Below are positions 32,719 through 41,071 of a stretch of DNA of 44,034 bases, piece by piece. How positions within the stretch are numbered: the first letter of the stretch is position 1; each line of letters starts with the position of its first letter. The notes beneath the pieces were generated by a model. That model had not been told where the DNA came from. It made no database searches and was given only the letters and a program-made list of their open reading frames with translations. Made by a program: the position numbers and the translations under genes. Origin of the DNA: Treponema sp. UBA1747 (GTDB taxonomy: Bacteria; Spirochaetota; Spirochaetia; Treponematales; Treponemataceae); NCBI GenBank assembly GCA_002315375.1, contig DCHR01000030.1, positions 1 through 44,034 of the forward strand, in the 5' to 3' direction.

Positions 32719-34215
32719 TTAATTCTTTGTTGCAGCTTTAATTACTTCGTAGGCTCCGTTGTATATTCCGGCAGCCTTGTTATTGATAATATTTCTGCAC
32801 ATGCGGTTCAGGATTTCCGGATCTTTCTGGAACTGGTCTATCATTTCTCTGACAGAGTTCTTTGTTTCGCATTCATAGGTTCCGTCACCGATTTCTGCAC
32901 TGTGGATTGCGCCCCAGGCTTCGTGTCCGCCAACGCGGCGAATGAAAAGTTTTGGAACAGGGTAGAAGGCCAGTTCACTTGGTTTTGTTACCAGAACATC
33001 ACTTCCGCGCATCAGAAGGTTTGTTACGTAAACAGCAGCAAAAATATCCTTGTTGTAGAAAACATGAATTCCTTTCGGAGCCTTTTCATCACCGGCAGGA
33101 AGCAGGAGTGATTCAGCGAATGAAACAGCACCTTCATAATCATCAAAGTGAGTAACTGCATCAGCAATTTCAGGAACAGCTTTCAGAATACCGTCCCAGA
33201 CTGCAGCATGGTCACCAGTATTCAGCATAAGCATTGCTTTTCCTGCTTTTATTTCAGGAAGCAGATAGCGGATAATATCAGCATAAATTTCTTTCTGTGC
33301 GCCGGCGCCGCCAATTGTCAGAAGGTAACGGACAGCATCTCCTTTTTCACGGCGTTCCATACGAAGCTGGCAGTCTGCTTCTATGTTTGAAACCAGTTCG
33401 TGATCGATATAGTGGCCGACACATTTAAGTGAGCCGTCAGGCATTGGCTTCAGAATATTGTCCTTGTCCATGCCGCGGAGTGCTTTGTATCCCAGATATG
33501 AGCTTTCAGTCTGAACAGTGTGAAGGGAGCCTTCTGCCAGGTGAAGAGCCATAGGCCAGTTGTCAGGAATGGCATTTACTACATTTTTAAGTCCAGCATG
33601 TATTGCTCCTTGAACAGGGTAAACGTGAGCGCCAACAAAAGGAATGTCTTTTGGAAGGTCTGCGTAAACCGGAGTGAAAAGTTCGGCAACACGCTGGTCA
33701 GAGCTGTTGTATGAAAGCTGCCGGAAACCTTCAGAGTTCATCGGTTCCCAAACCAGGCGGTTGAAGAGTTTGTATTTTTGTGACCAGCGTGAACCAAGAG
33801 AATAAAGTTCATTCTGACTTTTGATAATTTTTCCTGCTGTGGCACTCTGGAAAGAGTGAAGGTCAAACCAGTATGGAGTGTATCCCATTGAGCGTGCAGC
33901 TGAAGCCAGGGCAATGGAAATGCGGTAATGACCGAAGCCCATGCGGATATTTCCTACGATAAGAGGTTTTTCTCCGGAATCCGAAGGGGTCTGTCCCCCC
34001 TGATCGTAAAATTTATAAGCTTCAGTTGCAGCTTCATCAATTACCAGGTTTTTTACTCCAAGGTGTTTCAAAACAGGAACAGGTTCTGCTTTCAGGTGAT
34101 ATGAAGTTTCGCGATCATCCCCAAATTTTCTGATGAATTTTTTCTGGTTTTTGAGTCCCTTTTTTACAACCGATGCAGGCATCTGATTGCCGAAAATTAC
34201 ACTTGATTTGTCCAT
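32719..34215 (-). CDS. GT-B-fold protein resembling MGDG-synthase/GT28-like glycosyltransferases
   Basis: This is a 498-residue soluble protein. IVGNIRMGFGHYRISIALASAARSMGYTPYWFDLHS resembles the N-terminal GxGH-type motif of GT28/MGDG-synthase-like enzymes. YLLTIGGAGAQKEIYADIIRYLL and DVLVTKPSELAFYPVPKLFIRRVGGHEAWG resemble the C-terminal nucleotide-sugar half. A glycolipid or glycan transferase role is inferred from fold pattern only; donor and acceptor are unknown. GAGAGG lies 6 nt before the ATG. It is divergent from a TetR-family gene, whose operator-like repeats occupy the shared region, so it may be under that regulator. Confidence 0.6.
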   Translation of the reverse strand: MDKSSVIFGNQMPASVVKKGLKNQKKFIRKFGDDRETSYHLKAEPVPVLKHLGVKNLVIDEAATEAYKFYDQGGQTPSDSGEKPLIVGNIRMGFGHYRISIALASAARSMGYTPYWFDLHSFQSATAGKIIKSQNELYSLGSRWSQKYKLFNRLVWEPMNSEGFRQLSYNSSDQRVAELFTPVYADLPKDIPFVGAHVYPVQGAIHAGLKNVVNAIPDNWPMALHLAEGSLHTVQTESSYLGYKALRGMDKDNILKPMPDGSLKCVGHYIDHELVSNIEADCQLRMERREKGDAVRYLLTIGGAGAQKEIYADIIRYLLPEIKAGKAMLMLNTGDHAAVWDGILKAVPEIADAVTHFDDYEGAVSFAESLLLPAGDEKAPKGIHVFYNKDIFAAVYVTNLLMRGSDVLVTKPSELAFYPVPKLFIRRVGGHEAWGAIHSAEIGDGTYECETKNSVREMIDQFQKDPEILNRMCRNIINNKAAGIYNGAYEVIKAATKN

Positions 34216-34250
34216 ATGTACCTCTCAATAAATAAATCTCAAAATAGAAT

Positions 34251-34279
34251 TTGACAACTATCGTTGGTCATGATAATCT
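34251..34279 (+). promoter_or_regulatory. Promoter of the TetR-family gene
   Basis: A perfect TTGACA (34251-34256), a 17-bp spacer and TAATCT (34274-34279). The predicted start near 34286 lies just before an inverted repeat at 34291-34307. Confidence 0.7.
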
Positions 34280-34290
34280 GAAGATGTAAG

Positions 34291-34307
34291 TGATAGTTAG
34301 ACTATCA
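34291..34307. promoter_or_regulatory. Probable TetR-type operator
   Basis: TGATAGT (34291-34297) and ACTATCA (34301-34307) are a perfect inverted repeat around TAG. An extra ACTATC half-site lies at 34257-34262, inside the promoter spacer. The position just downstream of the predicted start is suited to autorepression. Confidence 0.6.
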
Positions 34308-34347
34308 TTTTATAACTACAGTATAACTTTGATTTTGAGGTTGTCAA

Positions 34348-34995
34348 GTGAATCCAAAAGAACTTTTGAAAAACACCAGTGCTTTACGGGAAGAGCGTTA
34401 TCAGTATGCGGTTGGAGTTGCCGCCGATCTTTTTCTCCAGAAAAGAATTGATGGAGTAAAGATGACTGATATTGCAGATAACTGCGGAATTGGTGTGGCA
34501 TCATTGTACAGGCATTTTGAAACAAAAACTGAAATTGTTATAAGAGCCGGAGTAATTTTATGGGAACGATTGAACAAAAATTACGAAGCATATATTCAGA
34601 AGGATACTTCTAAAAGCGGGTTTGAACAGCTTGAATATACTTTCGGTTTTTTCAAAGAGATTTTTGAAAAGAATAAAGATTTCATCAGCTTCCTTGATGA
34701 TTTTGACAGGCTGATACTTCAGGAAAAGGTTGATCCGTCCAGACTGGAAGTATATGAGAAATCTATCATGAACATTTATGAGCTGGTTGTAAAAGCTTAC
34801 GAGAGAGGAGTTAATGATGGAACTGTCCGGAAAATAGAAGACCTTGAAATTCTTTATTCGGCCTTGTCACATACACTGATTACAATCTGTCAGAAGTTTA
34901 TCCGGGGACCAATTCTTCCCGGAGATGATTTTTCAAATGCAGAAAAAGAAATAAATAAGTTGCTGGAAATTACTCTGGCATATCTTGCAGCATAA
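34348..34995 (+). CDS. TetR/AcrR-family transcriptional regulator
   Basis: This 215-residue regulator begins at a GTG start with GAGG 8 nt upstream. The N-terminal TetR DNA-binding domain is clear (REERYQYAVGVAADLFLQKR, KMTDIADNCGIGVASLYRHFETKTEIVIRAG, containing the helix-turn-helix). The C-terminal ~150 residues form the helical ligand-binding/dimerisation half. It is 21 nt upstream of the GPH-type transporter gene and divergent from the GT-B-like gene; local control of both is likely. The effector is unknown; a sugar or glycoside carried by the transporter would be a natural candidate. Confidence 0.85.
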   Translation: MNPKELLKNTSALREERYQYAVGVAADLFLQKRIDGVKMTDIADNCGIGVASLYRHFETKTEIVIRAGVILWERLNKNYEAYIQKDTSKSGFEQLEYTFGFFKEIFEKNKDFISFLDDFDRLILQEKVDPSRLEVYEKSIMNIYELVVKAYERGVNDGTVRKIEDLEILYSALSHTLITICQKFIRGPILPGDDFSNAEKEINKLLEITLAYLAA

Positions 34996-35016
34996 ATTTA
35001 TTAAGGGGGACCTGAA

Positions 35017-36438
35017 ATGAGCGAAAGAAGTTTAAGTGGAAAAGAAAAATTCGCTTTTGGAATTGGAGCAGTTGGGAAAGACATGGTTTACATGCTTTCA
35101 GCAAGCTACATCCTTTATTATTACCAGGACATAATGGGTGTCAGTGCAGTAGCTATGGGAATTATTCTTCTGGCTGCCCGTGTTTTTGACGCTTTCAATG
35201 ACCCGATTATGGGTGTTATTGTTGCCAAGACAAAGACCCGCTGGGGAAAATTCCGTCCATGGCTTTTTATCGGAACAGTGACAAATGCTGTTATTCTGTT
35301 CCTTATGTTTGCGGCTCCTCCAGCTTTGAATGGTGCAGGTCTCGTAGCTTATGCAGCAGTTACATATATCCTTTGGGGTGTAACTTACACAATGATGGAT
35401 ATTCCTTTCTGGTCAATGATTCCGGCTTTCACAAAGGCAGGAAAAGAACGTGAAGGCATGTCAGCTCTGGGACGTTCCTGTGCAGGCGTTGGTTCGGCTC
35501 TGGTTACAATTGTAACTGTTCTTGCAGTCAGAGCACTTGGAACAATGGTCGCCGGTGAAGGGGCCTCCCAGAAAATGATTGAAATGTCCGGTTACAAATG
35601 GTTCTCTCTTGTAATTGCGGTTCTGTTCATCGTCTTTACTGTAATCATGTGCGTTACAATCAAGGAAAAATCAACAGTTGATATGGAAACTCCGAGTGTT
35701 GGAGAAATGTTCAAAGCCCTTATTAAAAATGATCAGGCTGTAATAATGGTTTGCGCAATTGTTCTGATTAACACTGCTCTGTATACAACTTCCAACCTGA
35801 CAATTTACTTCTTCAAATATGATTTTGGTGGAGCAAATGCATGGGAAGGTCAGTATACTCTGTTCAATACTGCCTCCGGCGGATTCCAGATTCTTGCAAT
35901 GATGATTCTTTTCCCTGTTCTCCGTAAATTCATGAACTCTCTTAAAATTATGTTCACAAGTTTTGGAATGGCTTTTGCAGGGTATATTTCCCTTCTGATT
36001 ATTTCTCTTTCGGGAACTTCAAATGTTTACCTGCTTCTTATTCCGGCATTCCTGATTATGAGTGCTCTGGGTATGATGAACGTTGTACTTACAATTTTCC
36101 TGGCAAATACCTGTGATTACGGTGAACTTAAGAATGGCCGTCGTGATGAGTCAGTAATTTTCAGTATGCAGACTTTTGTAGTAAAACTTGCATCAGGACT
36201 TGCTGCTCTGTTTGCCTCGCTTATTCTTCAGTTCACAAAAATTTCTGAGCTTTCAAAACTTGCAGAAATCCAGATTGCAGCTGATGCAAGCCGCACAGGA
36301 CTTCGTTTCTGTATGACACTTATTCCAATGGCCTTTATGCTGGTTGCCATTTTCCTGTTCGTTAGAAAATATAATCTTACAGATGAACGCATGGAAGAAA
36401 TCCAGAAAGAACTGGCAGAACGTAAAACCAATTCTTAA
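35017..36438 (+). CDS. GPH-family (glycoside-pentoside-hexuronide) cation symporter
   Basis: This 473-residue inner-membrane transporter has about twelve hydrophobic segments. The opening LSGKEKFAFGIGAVGKDMVYML and the motif DAFNDPIMGVIVAKTKTRWGKFRPWL are the GPH/MelB signature for cation-coupled sugar uptake. NTCDYGELKNGRRDESVIFSMQTFVVKLASGLA is the second conserved GPH block. AAGGGGG precedes the ATG. It is in an operon with the TetR gene. The substrate is probably an oligosaccharide or glycoside; the exact sugar cannot be read. Confidence 0.88.
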   Translation: MSERSLSGKEKFAFGIGAVGKDMVYMLSASYILYYYQDIMGVSAVAMGIILLAARVFDAFNDPIMGVIVAKTKTRWGKFRPWLFIGTVTNAVILFLMFAAPPALNGAGLVAYAAVTYILWGVTYTMMDIPFWSMIPAFTKAGKEREGMSALGRSCAGVGSALVTIVTVLAVRALGTMVAGEGASQKMIEMSGYKWFSLVIAVLFIVFTVIMCVTIKEKSTVDMETPSVGEMFKALIKNDQAVIMVCAIVLINTALYTTSNLTIYFFKYDFGGANAWEGQYTLFNTASGGFQILAMMILFPVLRKFMNSLKIMFTSFGMAFAGYISLLIISLSGTSNVYLLLIPAFLIMSALGMMNVVLTIFLANTCDYGELKNGRRDESVIFSMQTFVVKLASGLAALFASLILQFTKISELSKLAEIQIAADASRTGLRFCMTLIPMAFMLVAIFLFVRKYNLTDERMEEIQKELAERKTNS

Positions 36439-36446
36439 GTTCAAAA

Positions 36447-36566
36447 GCACCAGGCCGTGAAGGGGTGCGAAGCAGTACGAGCCCGTCTGAAGGACGGGTG
36501 AAGTACCGCGCGTCAGCAAGCCCCGGAAGGGCCGGCGGCTGCCTGTCAGCCGGGTGCCCATCTGCC
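36447..36566. repeat. GC-rich multi-hairpin intergenic element
   Basis: This block is about 70% G+C (36451-36560), in sharp contrast to the other A+T-rich gaps. It contains GCACC/GGTGC, CCCGTC-tgaag-GACGGG (36482-36498) nested in GTAC/GTAC, CCC-cggaa-GGG, and CGGCT-gcctgtc-AGCCG. No ORF with a plausible start or ribosome site is seen. It fits a dispersed repeat unit or a structured RNA, and sits between the GPH gene and the EamA promoter. Confidence 0.5.
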
Positions 36567-36591
36567 ACAAAAATATCCTTTCTGCTATAAT
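36562..36591 (+). promoter_or_regulatory. Promoter of the EamA-family gene
   Basis: CTGCCA (36562-36567), an 18-bp spacer and a perfect TATAAT (36586-36591). Only 6 nt (TCCCCC) separate the -10 from the ATG at 36598, and there is no Shine-Dalgarno sequence, so the mRNA should be leaderless. Confidence 0.6.
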
Positions 36592-36597
36592 TCCCCC

Positions 36598-37527
36598 ATG
36601 AGTAAAAAAATGGCTTCTTTTCTGGCCAGTGCTGCTTTAATATTTGTTACTATTATCTGGGGATTCGCTTTTGTCGTTGTAAAAGATTCCCTGGATTCAA
36701 TTGGTCCTGTCTGGATGGTAGCTTTCAGATTTACTATTGCGGCTATAGGACTTAGTTTGTTCATTATCAAACGTTTCAGAAATAAAACCCGCCATGACTG
36801 GTGGAACGGTCTTGTAACGGGTTTCTTTCTTTATGCTGCCTATGTTACCCAGACTATCGGGTGTAATTACACTACTGCGGGGAAAAATGCATTCCTTACT
36901 ACTGTTTACGTAATGCTTGTTCCTATTTTGAGCTGGCCTTTGTATAAAAAACGTCCTGGCTGGTATGTTTTTGTTGCGGCTGCCATGAGCCTTACAGGAA
37001 TAGGTCTTTTGAGTCTTGGAAACGGTGATGCAGGCATAAATATTGGGGATGTTTTTACTTTAATATGCGGCCTTTTTTATGCACTTCATATTTTGTGGAC
37101 AGAAAAATGCAATAAGGAAGGAGCTGATACTATTTTCCTTACAGCACAGCAGTTTATTTTTGCTTCTTTATTTGCATGGCTTACAGCACCTTTTATAGAC
37201 GGAGTTTTCCCTCTTGAAGGCTTAATGAATACAAAGGTGATTGGTTCTATGCTTTACCTGGGTGTTTTAAGTTCTTTGATTGCATTTCTTCTTCAGAATA
37301 TCAGTCTTAAAATTCTGCCAGGAAGTCTTGCTTCTCTGTTCATGAGTTTCGAAAGCGTATTCGGAATCCTGTTCAGCGTTATTTTCCTTCATGAAGCAGT
37401 ATCTTTAAAAATGGGAATAGGGTGTGTGCTGATTTTCCTTGCAGTGGTTCTTGCAGAAACCCGCTTTGATTTCAGACAAAAATGTCCGGATAGTGAAAAA
37501 ATGTTGGAAAATGGGGAAATTTGTTAA
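36598..37527 (+). CDS. EamA/DMT-family membrane transporter
   Basis: This is a 309-residue inner-membrane protein with ten predicted helices in two EamA repeats. The first begins ALIFVTIIWGFAFVVVKDSLDSIGPVWMVAFRF and the second near GINIGDVFTLICGLFYALHILWTEK. LASLFMSFESVFGILFSVIFLHEAV is the conserved final block. EamA members export amino acids, metabolites or drugs; the substrate cannot be inferred. The C-terminal tail (RFDFRQKCPDSEKMLENG) is cytoplasmic. The GGDEF gene starts 42 nt further on. Confidence 0.87.
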   Translation: MSKKMASFLASAALIFVTIIWGFAFVVVKDSLDSIGPVWMVAFRFTIAAIGLSLFIIKRFRNKTRHDWWNGLVTGFFLYAAYVTQTIGCNYTTAGKNAFLTTVYVMLVPILSWPLYKKRPGWYVFVAAAMSLTGIGLLSLGNGDAGINIGDVFTLICGLFYALHILWTEKCNKEGADTIFLTAQQFIFASLFAWLTAPFIDGVFPLEGLMNTKVIGSMLYLGVLSSLIAFLLQNISLKILPGSLASLFMSFESVFGILFSVIFLHEAVSLKMGIGCVLIFLAVVLAETRFDFRQKCPDSEKMLENGEIC

Positions 37528-37569
37528 ATTATTTTACAATTTTGTGATAGTGCGGTAAACTTGTAAAAT

Positions 37570-39528
37570 ATGTGTGCTAGGAAATCTATAGGTTGTATTA
37601 TCGTAAATCCGGAAGCAGCCTATCAGCAGAGATTGTTAAAGGGAATACAGGCTCAAGTCGCTAAATACGATTGCGACCTGCAGGTCTTTACACCTCTTGT
37701 TTCTCTGGGGACACCTTTCAAAGATTATGTAGAACAGGATTTGAATATCCTGAACCTCATTAATTTTGATATTCTGGACGGAGTTCTTGTCTGTCCCAGA
37801 ACCTTTCTTGTAAACAGTGATCTAAAACCTTTAGATAAACTGGAAAATCTTCTTAAAAAGAAATGTAAAAAGCCTGTGGTATGTCTGGATATAGGATTCA
37901 GTAATTCAAATTATCCTGTTACCCAAACAGATAAAAAATCAGTTTTCAAGGAAATTGCGGACTTTCTTTTTGTTGAAAAAAAATGTAAATCAGTTATTTA
38001 TCTTTCAGGCGTTTCAGAAGACGAAAAGATAAATGAAATTTACAAGGTTGTTCTTGCCAGAGGAAAAAAAGCTGGTATTTCAAAAGAAAATATAAAGCTT
38101 GCAAACGGTGATTACTGGTATACAGGCGGAAAGAAGCTGGCAGATAAGTTCATTTCAAAAGAACTGGAACTTCCGGATGCCGTTATCTGTGAAAATGACT
38201 ATATGGCTCTGGGGCTGGAAGATCATCTCCGTCGTGCCGGAATAAAATGTCCTGATGATTTGTATATTACAGGTTATGAGGCAACACAGGATGCTTTCCT
38301 TAATGATATAACTATTACTTCTTACGTTCCTCGCGAAGAACGAATGGCTATGGAAGCGGTTAATCGGCTTATGAAAGAGATTAATCCTGCGGTAAAAACT
38401 ATCGCTCCAAAACCAAAGGGAGAAGAAGGTCTTATTCCTGCCGGAAGTACTGATTCCCTTATGGCAGACGTAAAAGTTTATAAACGGGCAGTCAGGGACT
38501 GGATTTACAAGGTAAATCGTAATGAAGATGAGTGGAATGCACGCGAGTTCTTTGATATTGGTCGCCTTATGGAAAGCTACATGTTCGAAGAACTTACAGA
38601 AAAAAATACTCCCCTTGAATGTCTTTACAGAATTTTCTGTGATGCTTATCTTCTGGAGCCGTATTCAGCATTTTATATGAACCTTTGTCCTGACTGGCTG
38701 GATCCTACTGTTGTTCAGTCTGAAGGCTATCCTCCGGAAATGATTCGGGCAATTGATAAAGTTGCAAAAACACATCCAAACTATGTGCCTGGGGTAAATA
38801 AGTATACTCTCGATAAAAGTTATTCTTTCAAGACGAAAAAAGTCCTTCCTGCAATGAGTAAGCCCTGGAAGAAACCACAGACTTATTATTTTATTCCGCT
38901 TCATTTTTCAAATAATACTTTTGGTTATGCAGTTCTTCAGTTTGATGCAGAACGGCTTCTGGTTCCAACGGCAATGCACCGTAACTGGTTCAGAAATGTT
39001 CAGAATGCAATGGAAATGACACGGACCAAGAATAAGCTTTATTCACAAAGCCTTATTGATGGTCTTACCGGGGTATTCAATAGAAACAAGTTTAAGGATC
39101 TGTGTACTGACGGAACCAAAGCTCTTGTGGCAGATAATGTGGGCATTATGATGCTGGATATCGACTTCTTCAAGAATGTTAATGATACTTACGGTCATAC
39201 TGTTGGTGATGAATATCTCAGAAAGATTACACAGCTGGCAAAGAGCTGTATCCGTGAAAGTGATATGATTATCCGGTGGGGTGGAGAAGAATTTGTCATT
39301 TTCTGTCTGGGTTGTACAGACGAAGAACGTCTTTTTGTTATTGCAGAAAAAATAAGAAAAACTATTGCAGATTGCCGGGATCTTGTAAGTCCTGTAACTG
39401 TCAGTATTGGTATTTCTGTGTATGACGGAATGAATTATGAATCTTCCGTTGAAAAGGCTGATGAGGCCCTTTACTATGCAAAGCAGCACGGCCGTAACAA
39501 GGTTGTCGTTTACAGTAAAATCAAATAA
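37570..39528 (+). CDS. Cytoplasmic LacI-type sugar sensor fused to a GGDEF diguanylate cyclase
   Basis: This 652-residue protein makes cyclic di-GMP. Residues 1-290 form a LacI/periplasmic-binding-protein-1 fold (KSIGCIIVNPEAAYQQRLLKGIQ.., PDAVICENDYMALGLEDHLRRAG, then DDLYITGYEATQDAF), with no helix-turn-helix and no signal peptide. A middle region (about 300-480) is of unclear fold. The GGDEF domain covers about 490-650: LIDGLTGVFNRNKF, DIDFFKNVNDTYGH, and the active site GGEEF (571-575). The inhibitory I-site RESD lies exactly five residues before GGEEF, so product inhibition is expected. I infer that an intracellular sugar sets the c-di-GMP level. There is no Shine-Dalgarno sequence before the ATG. 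It is in an operon with the serine hydrolase gene 27 nt downstream. Confidence 0.88.
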   Translation: MCARKSIGCIIVNPEAAYQQRLLKGIQAQVAKYDCDLQVFTPLVSLGTPFKDYVEQDLNILNLINFDILDGVLVCPRTFLVNSDLKPLDKLENLLKKKCKKPVVCLDIGFSNSNYPVTQTDKKSVFKEIADFLFVEKKCKSVIYLSGVSEDEKINEIYKVVLARGKKAGISKENIKLANGDYWYTGGKKLADKFISKELELPDAVICENDYMALGLEDHLRRAGIKCPDDLYITGYEATQDAFLNDITITSYVPREERMAMEAVNRLMKEINPAVKTIAPKPKGEEGLIPAGSTDSLMADVKVYKRAVRDWIYKVNRNEDEWNAREFFDIGRLMESYMFEELTEKNTPLECLYRIFCDAYLLEPYSAFYMNLCPDWLDPTVVQSEGYPPEMIRAIDKVAKTHPNYVPGVNKYTLDKSYSFKTKKVLPAMSKPWKKPQTYYFIPLHFSNNTFGYAVLQFDAERLLVPTAMHRNWFRNVQNAMEMTRTKNKLYSQSLIDGLTGVFNRNKFKDLCTDGTKALVADNVGIMMLDIDFFKNVNDTYGHTVGDEYLRKITQLAKSCIRESDMIIRWGGEEFVIFCLGCTDEERLFVIAEKIRKTIADCRDLVSPVTVSIGISVYDGMNYESSVEKADEALYYAKQHGRNKVVVYSKIK

Positions 39529-39555
39529 GTCATTTTAATTCCAAAGGAAAACAAT

Positions 39556-40779
39556 ATGGATAAATCTCATCTTTCAAATATTCAGAGTGTTCTGGATGTT
39601 TCGGTTGCTGAAGGAATTCAGGCCGGAGTAAACTGTCTTGTATGGAAAGACGGTCAGGAGCAGGGCTACTGGGAAAGCGGACTTCGTGATGTTGAAGGAA
39701 ATGTTCCTTTTTCGCGGGATACAATCGTCCGCTGTTATTCTATGAGCAAGCCTATTACAGGTGTTGCAGCAATGACTCTTCTGGAAAAAGGAAAGATTGA
39801 TCTTTTTGATGAAGTTTCAACTTATCTTCCGGCTTTCAAAGATATGACCTGTATGAAAAACGGCAAGGTAGAAAAAGCCTGGCGCCCTCTGCTTGTTCAG
39901 GATCTTTTGAATATGACCTCAGGTATTTCTTACGGCGGAGACAATGACGAAGCTCATCAGCATATTTCCCGTCTGATTTACTGCGACGGCGGTTTGAACC
40001 AGAGTGCTGCCGGAGCAAATAATATTACAACCAGACAGGTGGCTGACCGCATTGCAGAAGGTCCATTAAGCTTTGAACCGGGGACAGATTATGAATACGG
40101 TATGAGTGCTGATGTTCTGGGTGCAGTTATTGAAGTCGTAACCGGTATGAAATTCAGTGAATACCTTAAAAAAACAATCTGGGAACCTCTCGGAATGAAA
40201 GATACTGCTTTCTGGGTTCCGGAAGAAAAGCAGAACAGACTTTCAAAGGTTTATAAATCCAGCCAGGGACAGGCTGTAGGTGCCTGGGGCGGAAACAGTA
40301 AAGGCGGTCAGATGACACTGTTTGAAAACTGCAACCTTGGAATTCAGGCTTATATGGACAAAGAACCTGCCTTTGAAAGCGGCGGGGCCGGAATGGTTTC
40401 TACTATTGATGATTACATGCGCTTTGTTCAGATGCTCTGCAATAAGGGAATTCTGGATGGAAAACGTATTCTGAAGGAAGAAACTGTAAAATATATGAGC
40501 CAGGCAAAACTGCGTCCTAACCTGCAGCAGTGCTTTGACTGGAAAATGGAACACTGGTCAGGCTACACTTATGCCAATCTGAACCGGGTTTGTATTGATC
40601 CGGGGACTGCCCGTGCTATTACTGTAAAAGGCGAATTCGGCTGGGACGGCTGGCTCGGCACCTACATGAGCGTAGACATCATCAACAATCTGGCCATCTG
40701 TTACATGACCCAGAAAGTGGATGCCGGCACCACCTGCGTAACACGCAAAATGAAAAACATCGTTTATACGTCACTTTAA
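39556..40779 (+). CDS. Serine hydrolase of the beta-lactamase/class C (EstB) family
   Basis: This 407-residue protein has the S-x-x-K motif as SMSK (Ser62, Lys65) in CYSMSKPITGVAAMTLLEKGK, and YEYGMSADVLGAVIEVVTG at the usual position of the Tyr motif. PFSRDTIVRCYS, VQDLLNMTSGISYGG and EFGWDGWLGTYMSVDI are also typical of the family. Members are esterases, D-amino-acid peptidases or beta-lactamase-like enzymes. There is no signal peptide, which argues against cell-wall or antibiotic action and for a cytoplasmic esterase. AAAGGA precedes the ATG. It is cotranscribed with the sugar-sensor GGDEF gene. Confidence 0.85.
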   Translation: MDKSHLSNIQSVLDVSVAEGIQAGVNCLVWKDGQEQGYWESGLRDVEGNVPFSRDTIVRCYSMSKPITGVAAMTLLEKGKIDLFDEVSTYLPAFKDMTCMKNGKVEKAWRPLLVQDLLNMTSGISYGGDNDEAHQHISRLIYCDGGLNQSAAGANNITTRQVADRIAEGPLSFEPGTDYEYGMSADVLGAVIEVVTGMKFSEYLKKTIWEPLGMKDTAFWVPEEKQNRLSKVYKSSQGQAVGAWGGNSKGGQMTLFENCNLGIQAYMDKEPAFESGGAGMVSTIDDYMRFVQMLCNKGILDGKRILKEETVKYMSQAKLRPNLQQCFDWKMEHWSGYTYANLNRVCIDPGTARAITVKGEFGWDGWLGTYMSVDIINNLAICYMTQKVDAGTTCVTRKMKNIVYTSL

Positions 40780-40784
40780 ATAAA

Positions 40785-41003
40785 TGTACATATAAATCAA
40801 ACACTTTTATTACTAAGTAAAAAAAGGTATCACAAAACAAATAACACTCCCGCAATAAACAATGGAGGCCTCCCGCGGGTCCCCGTCGTTCGCTTCGCTC
40901 GCTCCTTGCCCACGGTACTCCATTGTTTTTGCTCGCGTGTTATTTGATTTACATTCACATAGTTTTTTTTACTTGGATTAATAATGTTTGATTTATATGT
41001 ACG
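40785..41003. mobile_element. 219-bp palindromic MITE-like element
   Basis: Two ~100-bp arms form an imperfect inverted repeat. Matching blocks are TGTACATATAAATCAAACA (40785-40803) with its complement (40985-41003, 18 of 19), AAGTAAAAAAA (40815-40825 with 40964-40974), CAAATAACAC (40838-40847 with 40937-40946) and AAACAATGGAG (40857-40867 with 40918-40928). The central 50 bp (40868-40917) are 72% G+C, in sharp contrast to the AT-rich arms. No transposase is encoded; a 63-residue minus-strand reading frame across it looks spurious. No clear target-site duplication was found. Confidence 0.55.
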
Positions 41004-41004
41004 T

Positions 41005-41033
41005 TTGATTAAAACTATCAATTTAATTATACT
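41005..41033 (+). promoter_or_regulatory. Promoter of the putP-like gene
   Basis: TTGATT (41005-41010) and TATACT (41028-41033) are 17 bp apart. The -35 begins 2 bp after the end of the palindromic element. The leader is about 31 nt with GGAG before the ATG. Confidence 0.7.
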
Positions 41034-41071
41034 AAAGTTTATTAGTAAAACTTAATAATTGGAGAACAATT

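Noticed and set aside
36253..36570. Minus-strand frames entering the GC-rich hairpin block
   Set aside because: They overlap the conserved C-terminus of the GPH transporter and depend on the low rate of stops in GC-rich DNA.
40830..41021. 63-codon minus-strand frame across the palindromic element
   Set aside because: It reads through the repeat arms and the GC-rich core, has no ribosome site, and its sequence follows the repeat structure rather than protein-like constraints.
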